Source of the DNA: Rhyacophila brunnea
Lineage: Eukaryota; Arthropoda; Insecta; Trichoptera; Rhyacophilidae
Direction of reading: 5' to 3'
NCBI GenBank assembly: GCA_022495005.1
Contig: JAGYXB010001020.1
Coordinates: 1,775,210 to 1,839,209 of the forward strand
DNA: 64,000 bases
Positions 12,471 to 22,985 of the stretch are shown one piece after another. The notes beneath the pieces are model-generated. The model was not told where the DNA came from. It ran no database searches and was given only the letters and a program-made list of their open reading frames with translations. Every line of letters begins with the position of its first letter. Position 1 is the stretch's first letter. The position numbers were made by a program, and so were the translations under genes.

Positions 12471-14915
12471 CCCTAAATAAAATTATTGCAAAATGGCGGA
12501 GAAAAATTCAATTTTCCATAATTACCATCTGATTTGATTGATTTAATCAATTTGGTGATGAATATCTACTAATTTTAACTTAAACTTGACAAATGCCGAT
12601 ATTTTGGCTATTTCTTTTTATAATTAATATCTGATTTGGTAAATTTTCAGTTTAGACTTTATTTTGTTGTGCTGAATCATAATAGGAGACCCATAAAATA
12701 CCAATATGGCCACAAAACAATCAAAAAAAATTTTTTTTTGACTCAATGACATTTTTTTTATATAATTATATTAAGTACCTATACAAAAAGGTACTTATAC
12801 GTATTTAAGAAAAAATATTACTTATAGGATTTTACGATTCTGACACCGATGGAAGGAGTTTTTATTTCGTATAACCTTGGTAAAAAAAATATTAGACCCA
12901 AAAAGTGTGACATCTGCTACAAATGAATCTACAATGTGAAATAGCCTGCAGCTAATTTAATCGAGAAAATTTTCTTCATCTTCACTTTCACACATTTGGC
13001 CTTAGTCTTATGGTTTATTTTACGCAAAAGCACGATCTGGTGTGTACGAATATGTCCACGGTACAAAAATATTTCTGTTGCCAGATGAATTTTTCAAAAT
13101 TCAGTAGATTGTAAAATGCATACAAATCAATGATTTTATTTGATGGGAATTAAATTAGTAGCATGTTATTATTATCAGTAGATGCATCATATATTTATTC
13201 TTTTGACAGCTCGTTTTAAAGTGGAAGTCATCAAGGAATTACCCACAAAATAATACCTGTAATACGTCACTTAGATTATAAACTTACACGCCAACATACA
13301 TTTGTTTTTGCAAATATTTTGTATAAAACATGTTTCTTGTGTTTTATAAAAGTGTGCTTTTAAAAGAAACGCTATTAAACATTTAATAAAAGATCTTTTA
13401 TAGTCTAATACCTACCAACCCATATCACGCTGAGCTCGCGTTTTCATTGTATACAGGTAGACACGTGTGATGAATCGGAAAATCATCATGAACAGTTAGT
13501 TTCGCAATGACCGCAATGTAAACCGCAGCAGGTAGTAAAAATCGGTCATAGAAGCTTTGGAAAAAGTTATTCCAGTTAAAATGTGTCGTTCGTATAAAAC
13601 TTTCAATAGAATTTCTAGAATGACCAAAGTTACTTTAAATTACTTCAACATTGCGCATAATAGTGGGAATTATTAATAGCCGATATAATATTTAGCAACA
13701 GATACAGCTTTGGCTCTAATGCTACATTAACCCACTTATTTTATTGGCGAGTTTTGTATAACGTCTATCAGTGAGTCCTCACTAAGGAATTATTCTTCTT
13801 TATCGAGACCCCATGACGAAGGATCGTGATCCAGATGATTTGGCCGTCTGACAGCTTTCTTCATGACTTTCATCCATTTCGGCATTCAATAGCATGCAAA
13901 TGTGAAACCTGTGAGAGCTATTTCTCGCCCTCGCCGACCTTCGACCTGACCTAATATCAAGAGTTTTTTTTAGGGTGTCACTTAATTTGCATGTAATGAC
14001 CAAAACACTGAAGAGTCCGGCGAATACTAATGGCAACGAGTCAATAGCAAATGATCGTTTAGCATTGACCTGAGACAGCAATAATTGAGATCCATTAAGA
14101 ATTTTGTATCAAATAATAGTAAGTATACTGACAGTGGTTTTATTTTTCTTCTTCTAAAAATTGGTTGGGAACCTGGCAATAATGTAATAATTATGTTGTT
14201 AATTATATTAGTTAAACAATAAGGATTTGCAAAAGAGAAAACCCTACTAACAACGGGGAAATCGTAAACATTATTACACTTCTAATAAAAAAATCAGTCT
14301 ATAGTATGAATGTAAAAAATACTTTTTCTATCATTATAATATAACATACCTACTAATATAATTCCAATCTGAATGTCGTAGTGGCTTATTTTTTTATTAT
14401 TAATAAAACAGTAAAATTGGTAATCCATTAGAACATTAATGTATCCGAAATTATAATGGCATATTATGTATGTCAGGTAAGTACTTATATTATACTATTA
14501 AATGAAAAACAATTATTATTCGTATTTTTTATTTAATTATTAAAATAAACTTTAGTCAGTACAGAAGGATATTTTTGGACTAAGTATCAATATTTTTTTT
14601 ATAATATAATAACTTTTATGTATGTATCATTACATAATCAGAATAATAATAAATGAAACTGTCATAATATTGCCGTTATTAAAATCAGCATGAAATTTAC
14701 AATGACTTAACATAATATGGTAAAGCAAGGCTTTGATTCTATATAATGAGATTTAATTGAACAGTTTACTAATGTCAGGAAATATTTAAGGGGACATATA
14801 GAAACTAATTAATTCTGGCAAGCAATACTTTTAAATCACATATTTTAAAACAAAGTTAATTACCTCGCCTCTTTCTGTGAGTAAAATAAAGCAGACAAAA
14901 ACCGTTTCTTTTTAT
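12471..14915. other. AT-rich non-coding DNA with one unassigned frame
   Basis: The only frame worth noting is on the minus strand at 13800..14081 (93 codons, no ATG at its start). Its first half holds a hydrophobic stretch (LPLVFAGLFSVLVI) that could be a membrane segment, and its second half is Arg/Ser-rich. I do not recognise it and find no clear acceptor or partner exon, so no gene is called. AG|GTAAGT at about 14475/14476 has no pyrimidine tract upstream. Confidence 0.4.
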
Positions 14916-14919
14916 AGTG

Positions 14920-14964
14920 TTTATTGAAATAATGTCATATAGGTAGTTAGATATTTTGTTTATT
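14920..14964 (-). promoter_or_regulatory. Candidate poly(A) signals of the MADF-BESS gene
   Basis: Two AATAAA hexamers lie on the minus strand downstream of the stop codon of the MADF-BESS gene: 14959..14964, about 53 nt past the stop, and 14920..14925, about 92 nt past it. Either could direct 3'-end formation. Because the region is AT-rich the hexamers could occur by chance; their position right after the stop is what favours them. Confidence 0.5.
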
Positions 14965-15016
14965 TAATTAAGCCGATAACTTTCAAAAAGCTATCTCTGT
15001 TTTCATACATTTACTA

Positions 15017-17593
15017 TTATTCAGAAGCGTCTGAATCATCGGAAGAGCTATGCGGTTTCTGTCCATTATCTTCTCTTTCGAATTTTACAATATTACCAAC
15101 TTTTAAGAAATTATTGGAAAATTCTTCTGACGTCGATGGCTGGAACTGTTCTGTCGCTTGTTTGTTCTTCTGGATGATTTGCATAATTTCAATTTTAGTC
15201 TGAATTTTGATATCTAAACGCATACCGTACACCATAGGAGCCAAGCTAAGAAAAAACATACGATCCTCTCTTATATTAGTGTTGTACTCTGGAACAGTTG
15301 AGTTCACCGGTAGAGTTTTATTCGGCACCTTTTCTGGCTGCTTTTTGATTCCATCTTTCTTTCGGATTTTTTTAGGCGGGGGTGGTATAATTTCTGGTTC
15401 AACCTCACATTGTATATCCGAATCATTGACCGATTCTTCGATGCCATCAAACACACTGTCCGGAATTGGATCTTTTCCTTCATTAAGAAACAAGAGTTGA
15501 CTATGATATAAGTACATCTTTTTAGGTTTCCCTAATTTCATGCGGGTTAAGTTGTCTTTTATTGATCGTCGATATTTGTCCTTTATATTCTTCCATCTAC
15601 TTGCCATTTGTTTCACTGTAATAAAAAAATATAATACATGTATATCACGTTTGAAAATTTAGCTGTTACCTATTGTTTAACCCCCACGATGACCGAGCAG
15701 CTTAAACATCGGCCTATAACGTTGTGGATCCCAGGTTCGAATCCTGGGTATGGTAACTACAAATATTGTTTTTCAATTTGTGTTTGAGTCAGAGTATGGA
15801 CCGAATAGGTTGAGCAAAAGTGGCTAACATCGGATTTTCGTAAAAACAAAAATCTGTTAACCTACAAAACTACAAACCTCCACTCTGTGGAGACCCATAA
15901 TGATCTTATTAGGATCGGACATGTTAAGAAAATGTTCATTTAATATATTAAAAAAAAACAGTAACAATTTTATTATAAGCATTAGGTATGTATATAATAT
16001 ATTATTTATTTAGTAAACTATCAATGAAAGTAACAATTTTATTTGGTAATTAAAAAAATCAATTGGTTAAAATAACTTTACCAATAAGTATATGAAATAA
16101 GTAATTATAATTTATGTACAACAGATATTATTAAAATCTCAATACAATAATTTATTATGTATATAAATGACTTCTTTTGAGCATATTAGGTGTAGTAAGT
16201 TTTTTGACAAAGATTTTTTCTAGTGATTATATAATTCTCTGAAGAGTTTTCAAATTATATATGTTCAATAAATGATGTTACATTCTTAAATCTCCCAGCG
16301 GTCCCAGAAAGTGCAATGCCAAATAATTGGAGTAGGTACGAGGCGCTAATATTATAATGATGTACCTATTTTTTGTTTAGCAGTTTACTTGAAAAAACTA
16401 CATATTTTAACAATTGACTGATCATTTTGATAATTCTTAAATTTAATAACAAAACTACTTATCCAATCAATATGATAATTTCTTGTCTGTTTATCGGCAA
16501 ATCATTCCATGGTTTTTAAAATTTATATTTTGAATCAATAACAGAAAATGGCAAAACATCAAAATATCGCTGATTTTATTTATTAAACCATATTATTTCG
16601 TACTTCATTTCTCATGGTGTTAATGAGGTTATTTTGAATGTTTTTCTTAAATATCTTTATTATAAACACGCCAAAGATTATGTTCTTGACTAATGTGGTT
16701 AAATTTTCTATGATTATATTATAATATTATGTCCACCGCACAAATCCCTGTGTTTTACATGTATTAGAATCAAATTAATGAATAACAATGATTTAATTGA
16801 AGAATGGGGTTTAATGAAACTTATTTTTTGCCGTTACATTATTTTTTTTGTGACGCACAAAAGCACATAAGGCGCGAGGCTCGATTGGACCCACTCGGTT
16901 CAACCATCCTAAGACCGGGCCTGGATGAGTACTGATAATAAATATTGTATGTTTGAATGATGTTAGATATTCGTATGATGAAAAATATAGGTATTAGGTA
17001 AAATTTTCAATGGAGTTGCGTCGTAATTTTAGAGAAATTGGAACATTTCGAGTTCCGTATTTACCACGATATACTTTATGTATTTTGACAGTATAGTATT
17101 ATAATATTATGTAGGTACGTCCATTATTTCCCACTCAAAAAATGACGACATTTAGAATAATACTCTTTTATGGGAAAATATAATATTTTATGTGGCTATA
17201 AAATAATTTTAATTTCTCATAATATACGACTTCCTTATTTTTGGCCATATTTGTTTGCCACTAGAAAGAAAAATCGTACATATAAATGAAAATATCATTG
17301 TTGTAAGATGTAAGATAAGCTATATTCGACACGGTATCATTATACATAAGATAGAATATACTTATATTTATATTATGTACACACAGAATATTGCACGTAG
17401 AATATATGACTAGATACATACCTCTCAATAGCTTTTCAATCTCCTCCATCGTGCTCCAATTTGGAAACGTGGATTTGCCAACCGTATCCCACTCTGGGTT
17501 TCTATCATGTCGCGCTCCGTATTCGACAACCTTGGGATCCCAGAGAGCTGGTCTCTTCCGTATCTCCTCAATGAACACTGCCGAGTCGAACAT
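15017..17593 (-). CDS. MADF-BESS domain protein, two coding exons
   Basis: This is a nuclear DNA-binding/transcription co-factor type protein of the insect MADF-BESS family (relatives include Adf-1 and Dip3). Coding exons are 17593..17422 and 15615..15017, separated by a 1806-bp GT-AG intron (donor GT at 17421-17420 in GAGAG|GTATGT, acceptor TTATTACAG ending at 15616). The intron is phase 1: the final G of exon 1 joins TG of exon 2 to make Val58, giving 256 residues. The MADF domain (about 7-101) is split by the intron: FIEEIRKRPALWDP from exon 1 and RWKNIKDKYRR...LLFL from exon 2. A basic stretch (PPPPKKIRKK, about 135-144) could be a nuclear localisation signal. A BESS motif (EDRMFFLSLAPMVYGM, about 174-205) is the protein-interaction part. 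The tail is acidic and Ser-rich. Start: ATG at 17593 has G at -3 and lies six residues before the domain. An in-frame upstream ATG at 17800 is possible but adds low-complexity sequence. No frameshift or stop was seen. The DNA target is unknown. Confidence 0.9.
15616..17421 (-). other. Intron of the MADF-BESS gene
   Basis: A phase-1 intron that interrupts the MADF domain between ...EKLLR and KQMASRW. It is AT-rich, carries a SINE in antisense orientation at 15688..15930, and otherwise holds nothing recognisable. Removing it restores an uninterrupted MADF domain, which is strong evidence that these borders are right. Confidence 0.85.
15688..15930 (+). repeat. tRNA-derived SINE, family 1, copy 2
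   Basis: Same order of blocks as the copy at 8181: an A box in GATGACCGAGCAGCTTAAAC, a perfect B box (GGTTCGAATCC), then AGGTTGAGCAAAAGTGGCTAAC, TTTTCGTAAAAAC and CTCTGTGGAGACCCA. It lies in the intron of the MADF-BESS gene, antisense to it. It has no coding capacity. Confidence 0.85.
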
Positions 17594-17735
17594 GACTTCA
17601 ACGTTACAATAGTTTCTCTCGACTGGTGGCGCCCGCCGGCCGCGCGCTACGTCCCCTCGTCTGTCTGCTCGACTCAACCAATGCGCTTCGCAGGGGCTTT
17701 GACTGTGTGCGCTACTCGCTATCAAATTCAACCGC
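17594..17735 (-). promoter_or_regulatory. GC-rich 5' leader/promoter region of the MADF-BESS gene
   Basis: Directly upstream of the MADF-BESS start codon is a GC-rich, CpG-containing patch (core CGCGCGGCCGGCGGGCGCC on the minus strand) that contrasts with the AT-rich surroundings. A CCAAT-type word (ATTGG on minus, about 17677) lies within it. The frame stays open through it up to an ATG at 17800, so part could encode an N-terminal extension. The transcription start was not located; leader versus promoter is inference from position and composition. Confidence 0.45.
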
Positions 17736-17859
17736 CGGCAATTTTTCCAGACATCAGTAATCTTTTTTGGCAAATGTGAAATTTTATTTCGGTACTTCAT
17801 TATTTTATAGTAGATTTAACATACATGTGAAATGGATAACATACATTATTGATAAAACA

Positions 17860-18134
17860 GCACATCTTTTCTATACACAAGACTGCTATCGGCCGCTATC
17901 TGCAGCTATTGAGGGTAGTTTTGTATCGAAGTATTAACAACTACAATAAATTGTAATGTAATTGTTACAATAAGTGCTATGTTTTAACAGCACCTTTCTT
18001 GGGTGTGCTAAATTTTACAGCGAAACAGACAGTTTTGACGGTTAACTTATTGTAACAATTTACTTCTATACAAACATATGAAAAATTACCCTCGATAGCT
18101 GCCGATAGCAGTCTTGTGTATAGAATAGATGCGC
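17860..18134. mobile_element. Hairpin MITE just upstream of the MADF-BESS gene
   Basis: The two ends are inverted copies over roughly 100 bp. The left arm reads CTATACACAAGACTGCTATC ... GAGGGTAGTTTT ... ATTGTTACAATAAGT. The right arm is its reverse complement (GATAGCAGTCTTGTGTATAG at its outer end). A shorter relative is at 55317..55422. No coding frame is present. It sits 60 bp beyond the outermost candidate ATG of the minus-strand MADF-BESS gene, so it may lie in that gene's promoter. No clear TSD was found, so the superfamily is unassigned. Confidence 0.75.
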
Positions 18135-19130
18135 AGGAGCATTAATATAATAATTATTTTAAAAATAATAAAATATGCAATGATAAGGAATACAAGACAG
18201 TTAAATATATTATCACCACCAATAACTAATTAGCAAATAAATTAATACAGCGTCACATCCACACGCAAGCTTGTTAGATAAGATATTCTTAGAACTATTC
18301 TCATATCTATTTTCGGCAAGAAGACTGATAGAGTAAATAGTCTTTCTAACTGCAATACAAAAGTTACACAATATTCAATAGAACGGTAGATGGTATGTGA
18401 ACGATAATACGTTTATTTGTTTTTAATTATATTATTATCTTGTATGAATGAGTATTAGAATAATGTTTTTAAAATTATTGGAATATCCGGCGTGACGGGA
18501 ATGCTTAGATAAATTTATGTCTGAAAATACTTTTTACGATTTTAAAAGAAACTAGCAGAGCTATCTAACGATAGCCGCCTGCCCCGCTAGACCTTGCAGG
18601 TCGCTTGGCATCCCAATCTAATATAAATAAGTTTTGGATTTAAAAAAAAAATGACTTATTGACGGCACGCTGATTACTTACGGAGGTAGTTTGGATGGAG
18701 TGATAGTTTTTTCATTATAACGTTTTTTCATTGGTTCGTACAATTAGATTATCGCAGTAAAAATAATACGTTTTGTTTGTTCAACGGAAAACATGACTAA
18801 AAACTATTTCTCGTCCAAGTTTTTCATAACCATAATATTTTATGAATTATCATTTTTCTACACAAATTGATTCCTCGGGAAAAATGTGTTTCGTTTTTAA
18901 CAAATTGATAGTTTTTACAAATTAAATGCGACCAAGCATTGGCAAATATGAATATCAAGAGGAAAAATTGAAAATGAACTATAGATACATATTTAAAAAT
19001 ATTATTACAAAAATAGCTGGGAACTACTATAACATATTTCATAAAAATAAAATAAGTACTCTAAGAGTCTAAGACGTCAAATTATTTAAATATTTTTTTA
19101 TTATGGGTTATTAAATTTCTAATTATGTTG
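18135..19130. other. AT-rich non-coding DNA
   Basis: No feature is supported. A short less AT-rich patch near 18550..18615 has no open frame of note. Confidence 0.5.
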
Positions 19131-19145
19131 TCGATAGCTGCTTAC

Positions 19146-19250
19146 TACACACACACGCCACGAAGAAACGCAACGTAGTGTGACGTGATCGCGATCCGCC
19201 CGCGCCTGCGCGTCCTCGACCCGGCCGCTCCGCTCGTCCATGGGCAGCTT
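19146..19250 (-). other. Candidate GC-rich exon
   Basis: On the minus strand a strong acceptor (CTTTACCTGTGTTTTCAG) ends at 19251. It is followed by 105 GC-rich bases open for 35 codons (start KLPMDERSGRVEDAQARADR, phase 0) and then GTAAGC at 19145..19140, an acceptable donor. The composition is unlike the surroundings. It lies about 1.6 kb upstream of the MADF-BESS start on the same strand, so it might be a 5' exon of that gene or part of another. The peptide resembles nothing I know, and a non-coding GC-rich element is equally possible. Confidence 0.3.
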
Positions 19251-19591
19251 CTGAAAACACAGGTAAAGCCACGCGATGAAGCGGTACTCGAGACGAGCAT
19301 CGGACGACAATAATATTCTGAGCAGTGGATGTGTGTTCACTAATCTGACTAATCTACTCGTTGGCGAAACAGCAATACACTAAAGACTTGCGCGTAATTC
19401 TACACCGTGCCTAGTGTGCGACAGGTATTTTACCAAACATTGGATGATAATCCTAATTAAACTTTTGACTGTTAAATTAGAGCAGGGGTTCACAAACTTT
19501 TTCATCAAAGGGACAATTTTGAAATCAAAAATATTTAGTGTAAGTAAATATTTTCTGTTTTTAAAAAACATGAGGCAAAAAAATAAAAAAA

Positions 19592-19811
19592 GGTACAAGT
19601 CGGTTATGGGGAATCCAGACGGGAACCGCGCTAATTGTCATAGCTGATTTTGGAAAAATTCATGAATTACAAGAATAAAAACTAAACATAACCTAACCTA
19701 ACCTAATCTAACTTAGCCTAACATAAACATACGCAACCTAGCAAATAATCCAGTATATCGACTATTTTCAAAATGAGTTTGCCGCTAACTTCCCCATAAC
19801 CGACTTGTACC
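19592..19811. mobile_element. Nested MITE (220 bp) with 22-bp terminal repeats
   Basis: The ends are perfect 22-bp inverted repeats starting GGTACAAGTCGGTTATGGGG. They are flanked by an 8-bp direct repeat TAAAAAAA (19584..19591 and 19812..19819), although in an A-rich site such a repeat is weaker evidence. It lies wholly inside the hAT-like element 19483..20113 and so inserted later. Its centre contains a short CCTAACCTAACCTAA tract. It encodes nothing; the 8-bp TSD suggests a hAT-type mobiliser. Confidence 0.85.
19690..19722 (+). repeat. Short CCTAA tract, like the insect telomere repeat
   Basis: Four CCTAA-type units in a row (CCTAACCTAACCTAATCTAA) lie within the nested MITE. (TTAGG)n is the usual insect telomere repeat. 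Four interstitial units inside a transposon are more likely internal MITE sequence than a chromosome end. Confidence 0.6.
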
Positions 19812-20361
19812 TAAAAAAATATTCCATTGTGTAAAATTATATTTTTCACTAAATATACATTATTATTACTCTTATTTATATATTAAAAATTAATATTTAT
19901 TTTTTTACCATGTGATAGATGCAATTGTTTGTTTGAAACTAAATCCTGCAACCGAGGCTCAAATTTTTAGGACCATTCATTCTTGCCAGAGGATATTTAA
20001 TCGTAAATGTAATCTTTAATATTCGATATGAAGAATAAAAAATAAAAAAGATTTAACATAAATCTCGTGGGACACATCAAAAAGTCACCCGGGACACACT
20101 TTGTGAACCTCTGGATTAGAGCGATCCGTAACAAAATATTTTTGAGGTCTTTTGAAAGCAGTGACCAACAGCCAGCCGTATTGCTACGACTACTTTACGA
20201 GTATATCGCCGTGCGAATGATATGCACGCCCTCCTCCACTATTATTTATTATCGTACCTAATTCGAGCACCAAAAATCAGTTTAGTAGATGTATCTGTAG
20301 TCTAAGGTTTAGTATTCTCTCGGATCGTGATAAAGTGTATGACTAAAAATTGGAAAAGACT

Positions 20362-20388
20362 TAATTTCGTTACTAAGTAACGAAATTA
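20362..20388. repeat. Perfect 27-bp palindrome
   Basis: Two 13-bp arms (TAATTTCGTTACT and its exact reverse complement) are separated by one A. It could form a cruciform or be the fused ends of a deleted inverted-repeat element. No related copy was seen in the window. Confidence 0.6.
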
Positions 20389-20491
20389 TGAGAAAATAGT
20401 TATTTAAAATTTCATTCATTGCATCCTTCCTGACGAACAAAAATTAATTAACAGCAGCTGTTATAAACTATTATTAAAATGAGTAGGTATT

Positions 20492-20691
20492 CAGTGACGC
20501 CCTGTGGGGTTAGGCAGATTGGGCGTCGCTTAGGCTAGCTTTTATATTTAAATTTAATTTTGTATGTTTCAGTTGTATATATTTTGTCAGTAATGTATCC
20601 ATATAACACATTTCTTAGATTTTGGAGTCATGAAATTATGATAACATATTGTATAAAAAATTGGGCGGCATTTTTTCTAGGGACGTCACTG
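20492..20691. mobile_element. Non-autonomous hAT-like element (200 bp)
   Basis: The left end is CAGTGACGCCCTGTGGGG and the right end is CTAGGGACGTCACTG, so the terminal CAGTGACG is repeated inverted. Imperfect subterminal repeats (GGGCGTCGC / GGGCGGCA) follow inward. TSDs are TAGGTATT (20484..20491) and TAGGTATA (20692..20699), 7 of 8 matching. It is non-coding. Confidence 0.85.
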
Positions 20692-21043
20692 TAGGTATAT
20701 CAACTAAGCGAATTTCCAACCCCCCCCCACATATCTCTCAATGTGCTTATTTTCTACAATTTTAAGTACCTCCTATTAATGATTACATATTATACCACTG
20801 ACCACAACAAATACAGATGGTAGTGGTGCGATTTCTCCAATATTTTAAGTGAATTGCAAACTCCAATGGAATGTTTACTGGATAAATCTTACTAGATAGG
20901 TACATATCAAATATTATTTAATATTTTTATTTAATTTAATTAAAGGGCTTCTTGTTGATTGAAGAATAATTTGGAAAACTGCTATAGCCACGGACATATT
21001 TATATCATAATATGATATACTTACCTACTAATTAATTTTGCTA

Positions 21044-21064
21044 TATATATATATATATATATAT
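21044..21064 (+). repeat. (TA)n microsatellite
   Basis: About ten TA dinucleotides in a row. Similar short (AT)n runs occur near 32475 and 43276. Confidence 0.9.
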
Positions 21065-21734
21065 GTTGTCATGAAATGTGTATTTTTATGGCATCAAAGT
21101 GACATACATCTTTCCAACATTGTATACAAATTGTTCAGACTTGCTACAATAGATTGTTAACTTATGACACCGTGTTAATGCAAGAGAACCTTATTCTAAA
21201 TTTAAAATGTATTTCGAGCGACAGGTTTTTTTGTAGATTAAACTTGGAAAATAATTCAGATGACCATCCAATAATAAAATGATTACTTACCGTATATTTC
21301 AACTACACTATTGCAATATCACTTAGACGAAGATGATTTTTGATAACAATAAATGTATTTAATATAATATACCTAGCTTACATAGATTTTCTCCCCATTC
21401 AACTTTTCGCCAAATCATGTAACACTTTACTAAGGTTAATTAATTTTAATAGGAGCGGCCGTCATTTTTAATTACAGCGTTATGCAAATTAAATCTTTGT
21501 ACGTGGACAGCATAATTATTAAAACTTTCGTAATAAAAAGGTATCAGCTGATAAAAACGGAACACTTTTGCCGATGAAAGCGGTTCTCACCTGGCGTTTG
21601 TTAGGTGAAATGTTCAGGATATTAAAATTAAAAAGGAAAAAAAACATGAAAATATAAGTACCTACCTAGATGTTTTGCATTGAAGAAAATTATTTCGAAA
21701 ATGTCCAAAGAAATAATTATTTATTACTATAGAG

Positions 21735-21985
21735 ACGCTTTACATGGCTGGGACATGTGTTCCGGATACCGCCAAAGAGTGCGACACTTCTTACCCTTGT
21801 GGCACAGCCTCAAGGGTTCCATCGTCGTGGCCAGCCCTCCCTCACCCTACAGCTGTGCTACAAAAGCGATCTACGCGATGCAGGTCTGGCATGGCGGGAG
21901 GCGCAAGAGTTGGCGATGGATCGAGGAAGGTGGCGCGTACTTGTGCTTGCCCTATGCCCCAAAGCTGGGTCGTGAAGAAAGAAAA
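21735..21985 (+). pseudogene. LINE fragment (type B): reverse-transcriptase ORF C-terminus
   Basis: The plus frame reads RFTWLGHVFRIPPKS at the start and REAQELAMDRGRWRVLV then ALCPK at the end. This is the conserved C-terminal pattern of many non-LTR retrotransposon polyproteins (LGHV.R.P, W.EAQ.LA.DR..WR..V.ALC). The middle is diverged, and the fragment ends within tens of bases of a purine-rich stretch at 21983. Only the last ~80 codons remain, typical of 5' truncation. A worse relic of the same type is at 37680. The clade is not assigned. Confidence 0.75.
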
Positions 21986-22029
21986 AAGAAGATGAATAAA
22001 TAATAAAAGATAGCTCTAATTATTATATT

Positions 22030-22400
22030 TACCAATGCTCAAATAATCATCATCAGCCGGGGTCGATCCACTGCTGGATGGAGGCCTAGCTCTTTCCACT
22101 CTTCTCGGTATTTGCTGCCACTTACATCCACCGAACTTTATGAGTTCGTCCATCCGCCTGGTTTTAGGGCGTCCATGTGAGCGTTTAGTGCCCCTTGGGT
22201 ACCACTGTATAACGGCATTTGTCCAGCGGTTGTCCACTCGCCGAGTGACATGCCAGCCCATTGCCATTTCACCTACTTAACGACCTCTATCATATCACAT
22301 ACTCTTGTCTGCTTCCTTATCTATTGGTTTATTTTGTGATCTTTACGCGCTATGCCCAACATGCATCTTTTCTTACCATGCTGCGCTCAAATAATATGCA
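22030..22400 (-). pseudogene. LINE fragment (type A), copy 1: reverse-transcriptase ORF C-terminus and 3' end
   Basis: The minus frame 22267..22016 carries the standard C-terminal block of a large insect non-LTR family: RRVDNRWTNAVIQWYPRG, then KRSHGRPKTRRMDELIKFGG. It then passes into a 3' region ending with a GATGATGATT-type tail (ATCATCATCAGCCGGGG on the plus strand, about 22047). Upstream, to about 22400, the frame is shifted and broken but still shows ERSM and WQWAG-like words. Same family as the relics at 29600 and 40335; 5'-truncated and dead. Confidence 0.8.
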
Positions 22401-22434
22401 TAGTAAATAATATGGACGTTTTGCCTGTGAAACA

Positions 22435-22985
22435 GCACCGATACTCCTTTACTTGAGGTTATATAGATATTATCCGTGGCTTTATGCAACTGGCTTTCTC
22501 TTAGGTATTCCATACTGTAGTTTAAACACTAGAAGATATTTTTATTTAGCCATGTATTTTTATGGACTTATACGCGGTGTAAATGAGAACTTTGCAATTT
22601 TTGGTAGTATTAACCTGTGTGTCCCTGCTAACTAATTTGAGCATCGGGACAGTCAGTTGTTTGTTTTCCCATGCTGCAGAATTAACCTGACATTGGTGAT
22701 GCCAATTAGGAGGGCTATAACTCTGTTCAGCCAAATCGCTTCGGATCTTGATAATATATTCCACCTACGTGGGGATGAGTATATAGGTGGGCGCATTTTT
22801 ATAAATTATGAAAATGATTTCTTACTTAGCTCATTCGGTGTATTTCCACGTATTTACTTTTTATATTGTTTTTTCTAATACTGCATCTATTTCTTTTTTT
22901 TTTAAATATGTTGTGAACGTTTTAAATTTATATTTTTGTAAAGTTCACTAAGTATATGTAAATAAATAAATTTGAATTTGAATCT
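22435..22985 (+). pseudogene. LINE fragment (type C, Jockey/CR1-like): RT ORF C-terminus and 3' tail
   Basis: Two plus frames, 22453..22635 and 22657..22878, together show the C-terminal pattern of Jockey/CR1-like elements: TRRYFYLAMYFYGLIRGV, then LGSIN-like GSINLCVPANN, then a frame change and RRAITLFSQIASDLDNIFHL. At least one frameshift separates them. The 3' end is an AAATAAATAAATTTGAATTTGAAT-like microsatellite (about 22959..22983), the type of tail such elements prime on. It is a truncated, inactive copy. Confidence 0.75.

Larger units (their letters stand above)
19483..20113. mobile_element. Non-autonomous hAT-like element (631 bp) carrying a nested MITE
   Basis: The left end is CAGGGGTTCACAAACTTTTT and the right end is the reverse complement of CAGAGGTTCACAAAGT, a terminal repeat of the CAGGGGTTC type well known in hAT elements. 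TSDs are AATTAGAG (19475..19482) and GATTAGAG (20114..20121), 7 of 8 bases identical. A second element is inserted at 19592..19811. Without it the element is about 411 bp (403 bp if one TSD copy is also removed). It has no transposase. Confidence 0.85.

Noticed and set aside
14471..14482. Second recursive splice site (CAG|GTAAGT)
   Set aside because: The bases upstream are not a pyrimidine tract (ATATTATGTATGT), so the 3' splice-site half is weak.
15207..15500. 97-codon plus-strand frame
   Set aside because: It is the antisense shadow of MADF-BESS exon 2.
17391..17779. Two overlapping plus-strand frames of 73 and 90 codons
   Set aside because: They are antisense to MADF-BESS exon 1 and its GC-rich leader and have no domain of their own.
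19690..19722. Chromosome end or telomeric array
   Set aside because: Only four CCTAA units, inside a MITE in the middle of the window.
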